The position numbers and the translations under genes are program-made. From NCBI GenBank assembly GCA_024279865.1, contig JAJRRC010000036.1:1-34308 (forward strand): 34,308 nucleotides of DNA, given 5' to 3'. Shown piece after piece: positions 31,744 through 34,308 of the stretch (its first letter is position 1; the number at the start of each line of letters is the position of its first letter). A model generated the notes under the pieces. It had not been told where the DNA came from, ran no database searches, and was given only the letters and a program-made list of their open reading frames with translations. The stretch is from Planctomycetota bacterium (GTDB lineage: Bacteria; Planctomycetota; Phycisphaerae; Phycisphaerales; Phycisphaeraceae).

Positions 31744-31874
31744 GCTTTTGAAAGGTTTTGACAAAAAATTCTCATTTTCTTGAAAAACAGCAACCAAAAC
31801 CCCCTCCCTTAGCCTCAAAAGAACATCGGTTTCCCATAAAAAAACTGAAATACTGAATAAATAACCACAATTTC

Positions 31875-31903
31875 ACGACACAATCCCTAATATTTGCTAT
31901 AAT
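31875..31903 (+). promoter_or_regulatory. Predicted promoter of the Na/Pi transporter gene
   Basis: ACGACA (31875-31880), 17 nt, then a perfect TATAAT (31898-31903). The predicted +1 is about 31910, some 60 nt before the transporter ATG and on the A of a small ORF. Confidence 0.55.
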
Positions 31904-31909
31904 GGCCGC

Positions 31910-31948
31910 ATGTCAAAGAATTTAACTACCATCTTCAAAAAACTCTAA
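31910..31948 (+). CDS. Possible 12-codon leader peptide
   Basis: ATG at 31910 opens a 12-codon frame (MSKNLTTIFKKL) that ends at TAA 31946-31948. Its ATG coincides with the +1 predicted from the TATAAT box, so it could be translated from a leaderless mRNA. It might be a regulatory leader or meaningless. No ribosome binding site is present. Confidence 0.25.
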   Translation: MSKNLTTIFKKL

Positions 31949-31969
31949 GCCCCCCGGGACCTTCTCGAA

Positions 31970-33619
31970 ATGCTCACCTTACTTACCATCGGCGGCGGCG
32001 TCGCTTTGATCCTCTTCGGCGTCCGATTTCTACGCAAAGGACTGGACCGGCTGTTCGGCCCAAAATTGGCAGTGTGGATGCAAAAGGCTTCCAAGAATAG
32101 ATTTAAAGCACTTGTGACCGGACTGGGAGTCTCCCTTGTGGCTCCTTCAAGCACCACCATCTCCGTTTTGGCGGTCTCTACGGTCCAAGCGGGACATCTC
32201 TCAGCGACTCGGACCCTGGCCATCATGTTCGGGGCTGACATCGGCCTCACAGGCACGGTTCTGCTCATTTCTTTCAATCTTGAGCAATATGCCCCGGTAC
32301 TGGCGCTCTTTGGCGTGGCATTGTTTCAATTCACCCAACGCAACCACCTGCGAGGTATCGGCCAAATCCTTGCCAGCTTCTCCTTCATCTTCATCGGTAT
32401 CGCCACCATCAAAGCGGCCGTCAACAACATTGACACCACAGGCGACTGGGCCAAACTCATCCAAATCGCTGAACACTACCCTTGGGCGTTGGCACTGTTC
32501 TCTGCGGGCCTGGCGGTCTGCTTACAATCCAGCACCGCGACCATCGGCCTGGTCATTGCCCTTGGAGCTGCTGGCACACTGGGCTTACCCGTTGCCTTGG
32601 CGGTGGTGGCTGGCGCGAATGTCGGCATCGCGATTACCACCTTTATTATTGGATTCCGAACACTTGAATCCAGACATCTGGCAGCCGGTAACCTAATGGT
32701 AAAAACCGTGATCTGTATCTTAGTCCTGCTTAACGGCCCAGCTATCTGCAACCTCCTTGAACAAATCCCAGGCACACTGGCCAACCAAGTCGCAGCAGCC
32801 CACACGGGTTTTAACATCGGCGTGGCCCTACTTGGCATCGGACTCATCGGCCCGATCCACTGGCTCGCCTGCGCAATGTTCCCAGCCCCGACCCAAGTAG
32901 AACCAACCCCCTTTGGACCCAGACATCTTGATGCAGGCCCAGTCGATAGCCCCATGCTCGCACTGGGCATGTCCATGCGTGAACTGGTCCACACCGGCGA
33001 AATCGTTCGACGCATGCTCTCTGACTGGTGGATTTGCCTCAAAAACAACGATATCGAATTGGCCAAAGATATCAGCCAACGAGACGATCACGTGGACCTC
33101 CTCGATATAAAAATCAAACGCTTCCTCACCCGTACCATCCACATCGAAGGAGACGGCAACGCCAGCAACGAACAAATCCGACAACTCAGCTATCTCAACG
33201 AACTGGAAAACATCGGCGACATCATCGACAAAAACCTCGTCGAACTGGCCATCAAAAAAGCAACCCTCAGAGTCGATTTCTCCGAACAAGGCTGGGAAGA
33301 ACTAGAAGACTTTCACCGCAAAGTCTGCGAAAACCTACTCATTGCAGACATGGCCTTCACCACCCAAAATAAAGCACTCGCCCAACAACTGCTCGACCAC
33401 AAAGAATACCTCCGCAATCTCGAACGCCAATTCCGTGACCGCCACTTCACCCGTCTCAATGAAGGACTCACCCAGACCCATGAAACCAGTGCGATCCATC
33501 TAGATATTCTGACCCATCTCAAACGCATCAACAGCCACATCAGCCATGTGGTCTATTCCATCTTGATCGAAGAAAACGAAGAATCTGATAAACTGCCAGA
33601 TACAAACACAGAAGGCTAG
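31970..33619 (+). CDS. Na/Pi cotransporter family protein with PhoU-like domain
   Basis: The 549-residue protein belongs to the NptA/YjbB type: an N-terminal sodium/phosphate-cotransporter region of about 8-9 membrane segments with the two duplicated motifs (VAPSSTTISVLAVS and CLQSSTATIGLVIALGAAG). A cytoplasmic PhoU-like helical domain follows from about residue 330 (MRELVHTGEIVRRMLSDW, then YLNELENIGDIIDKNLVE, LDILTHLKRINSHISHVVYS). Such proteins move phosphate across the membrane and may be regulated through the PhoU domain. The ATG at 31970 has only a weak ribosome binding site. It is divergent from pduL, whose reaction consumes inorganic phosphate. It is followed by tadA 8 nt downstream. 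Confidence 0.9.
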   Translation: MLTLLTIGGGVALILFGVRFLRKGLDRLFGPKLAVWMQKASKNRFKALVTGLGVSLVAPSSTTISVLAVSTVQAGHLSATRTLAIMFGADIGLTGTVLLISFNLEQYAPVLALFGVALFQFTQRNHLRGIGQILASFSFIFIGIATIKAAVNNIDTTGDWAKLIQIAEHYPWALALFSAGLAVCLQSSTATIGLVIALGAAGTLGLPVALAVVAGANVGIAITTFIIGFRTLESRHLAAGNLMVKTVICILVLLNGPAICNLLEQIPGTLANQVAAAHTGFNIGVALLGIGLIGPIHWLACAMFPAPTQVEPTPFGPRHLDAGPVDSPMLALGMSMRELVHTGEIVRRMLSDWWICLKNNDIELAKDISQRDDHVDLLDIKIKRFLTRTIHIEGDGNASNEQIRQLSYLNELENIGDIIDKNLVELAIKKATLRVDFSEQGWEELEDFHRKVCENLLIADMAFTTQNKALAQQLLDHKEYLRNLERQFRDRHFTRLNEGLTQTHETSAIHLDILTHLKRINSHISHVVYSILIEENEESDKLPDTNTEG

Positions 33620-33627
33620 AGCGCGTC

Positions 33628-34107
33628 ATGCCACCCCCCGATTCAGATTTCGACCTGCAGATGATGCACCGAGCGATCAGGCTTGCTTCTGAAGCAGCAG
33701 CGATTGGCGAGGTTCCTGTGGGCGCGGTGATCTGCCAGGGACAAACGGTTCTTGCCGAGGCAGGGAATTTGCGGGAGAGAAGTCAAGACCCCACCGCTCA
33801 TGCGGAGGTTCTGGCATTGAGACAGGCTGCGGAAGTTTTGGGATCGTGGCGGCTCATTGGTTGCACGATGTATGTCACGCTTGAGCCTTGCCCGATGTGT
33901 GCTGGAGCGTTGGTCAATGCTCGTGTGGATCGGCTGGTTTATGGGGCAAGCGATCCAAAGATGGGCTGTTGCCGCACGTTTTATGAATTGTGTGATGAGC
34001 CACGGTTCAACCATCGGATGGAAGTGGTGCCCGGGGTTTTGGCGGAAGAAACAGGCCAACTGCTCAGTCAATTTTTCCAGGCCAGACGCCAAGCCTCTAA
34101 AAAATAG
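33628..34107 (+). CDS. tadA: tRNA-specific adenosine deaminase TadA
   Basis: TadA makes inosine at the wobble position of tRNA-Arg(ACG). The 159-residue protein has the deaminase motifs DPTAHAEVLAL (zinc His and catalytic Glu) and LEPCPMCAGALVNARV (two zinc Cys), with NLRERSQDPT and DPKMGCC as in the TadA subgroup. The ATG at 33628 follows the transporter gene by 8 nt and gives MPPPDSDFDLQMM; an ATG 11 codons downstream is an alternative, and neither has a strong ribosome binding site. Confidence 0.93.
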   Translation: MPPPDSDFDLQMMHRAIRLASEAAAIGEVPVGAVICQGQTVLAEAGNLRERSQDPTAHAEVLALRQAAEVLGSWRLIGCTMYVTLEPCPMCAGALVNARVDRLVYGASDPKMGCCRTFYELCDEPRFNHRMEVVPGVLAEETGQLLSQFFQARRQASKK

Positions 34108-34307
34108 AAGTGTTCGCTTAAGTTAATGGCATTCCATTCTGGCACGTTTTTTGATCTTTTAAGCCCCAGCAGGGCCATCGCATCTAAATCATGCCTTTCA
34201 CAATTTTGAGCAGGTAATCGTGATTCCATCCACATTGGAGGCGTTTTGATTGAATGCCCACCTTCAACGTCTTCTCGTTTTTCAATAAATTCTGACTGAA
34301 TCGTCGC
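34068..34307 (-). CDS. Possible C-terminal end of an unidentified gene entering from the right edge
   Basis: A minus-strand frame is open from the right edge for 79 codons and ends at TGA 34070-34068, overlapping the tadA end by 40 nt. It contains TPPMWMESRLPAQNCERHDL and DAMALLGLKRSKNVPEWNAI, which look protein-like but which I do not recognise. The start would lie beyond the window. The other frames here contain several stops. Confidence 0.3.
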   Translation of the reverse strand, partial: ATIQSEFIEKREDVEGGHSIKTPPMWMESRLPAQNCERHDLDAMALLGLKRSKNVPEWNAINLSEHFYFLEAWRLAWKN

Positions 34308-34308
34308 A

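Noticed and set aside
31950-31966. CCCCCCGGGACC before the transporter gene as a repeat copy
   Set aside because: Only the C run is shared; the rest does not match the core.
33640-33650. C-run near the tadA start as another member of the C-rich repeat family
   Set aside because: It lacks the GGAAGT part of the core.

Overview
The window looks like a chromosomal segment of a planctomycete (PVC superphylum). A class such as Phycisphaerae is plausible but not proven from this sequence. Three things point that way: an operon with DUF1549, DUF1553, DUF1501 and pre-peptidase C-like (PPC) proteins, which is very characteristic of Planctomycetota; a bacterial microcompartment (BMC) locus of the Planctomycetes-Verrucomicrobia (PVM) type; and the gene family content overall. 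No tRNA, rRNA, CRISPR array, transposase or phage gene was recognised.

Left part (1-4700, + strand): housekeeping genes yidC, mnmE and smpB, with yidC and mnmE overlapping by 4 nt. Next (4700-13600) come genes for catabolism of 6-deoxy or related sugars. On the minus strand are a YhcH/YiaL-type protein and an AraC regulator. A short-chain dehydrogenase (SDR) is divergent from them and ends at a clear Rho-independent terminator. A decayed phytanoyl-CoA dioxygenase remnant and a second SDR follow. A TIM-barrel sugar isomerase/epimerase lies downstream of a GntR/LacI-type regulator. Divergent from that regulator, across a perfect 7-bp inverted repeat, is an alpha-L-rhamnosidase (GH78) plus SGNH esterase pair.

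Middle part (13600-21400, - strand): an apparent operon encodes DUF1549, DUF1553, DUF1501, a PPC-type exported protein and a Rid/chorismatase-like protein. The DUF1549/DUF1553 gene is split by a -1 shift that coincides with two canonical X XXY YYZ heptamers. Upstream of it is an unusual lipoprotein that joins a tyrosine-phosphatase domain to a cytochrome c'-like CxxCH tail.

Right part (21400-31700, - strand): a full PVM-type BMC locus in transcription order pduL, BMC-H, BMC-H, ackA, BMC-H, BMC-P, pduP, BMC-P, an RpiB-like cargo, BMC-P, class II aldolase, lactate/malate dehydrogenase, a TIM-barrel cargo, and a DeoR regulator. In the established PVM scheme the aldolase splits fuculose- or rhamnulose-1-phosphate into DHAP and lactaldehyde. 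PduP makes lactyl-CoA from the aldehyde, PduL makes lactyl-phosphate, AckA makes ATP and lactate, and the dehydrogenase recycles NAD inside the shell. At least five proteins carry terminal amphipathic helices on flexible linkers, which look like encapsulation peptides. The rhamnosidase and isomerase to the left suggest that L-rhamnose or L-fucose from polysaccharide feeds the compartment. A Na/Pi cotransporter-family gene is divergent from pduL, followed by tadA.

The least expected feature is a family of short C-rich repeats (core CCCCCGGAAGT, usually two copies about 11 nt apart). They occur inside mnmE, at the 3' end of the AraC gene, just after the stop codons of two BMC genes, and in-frame in the linker of the RpiB-like cargo. 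In that cargo they create a C9 tract and a G-quadruplex-capable run. No homology search or structure prediction could be run; names rest on motif recognition.
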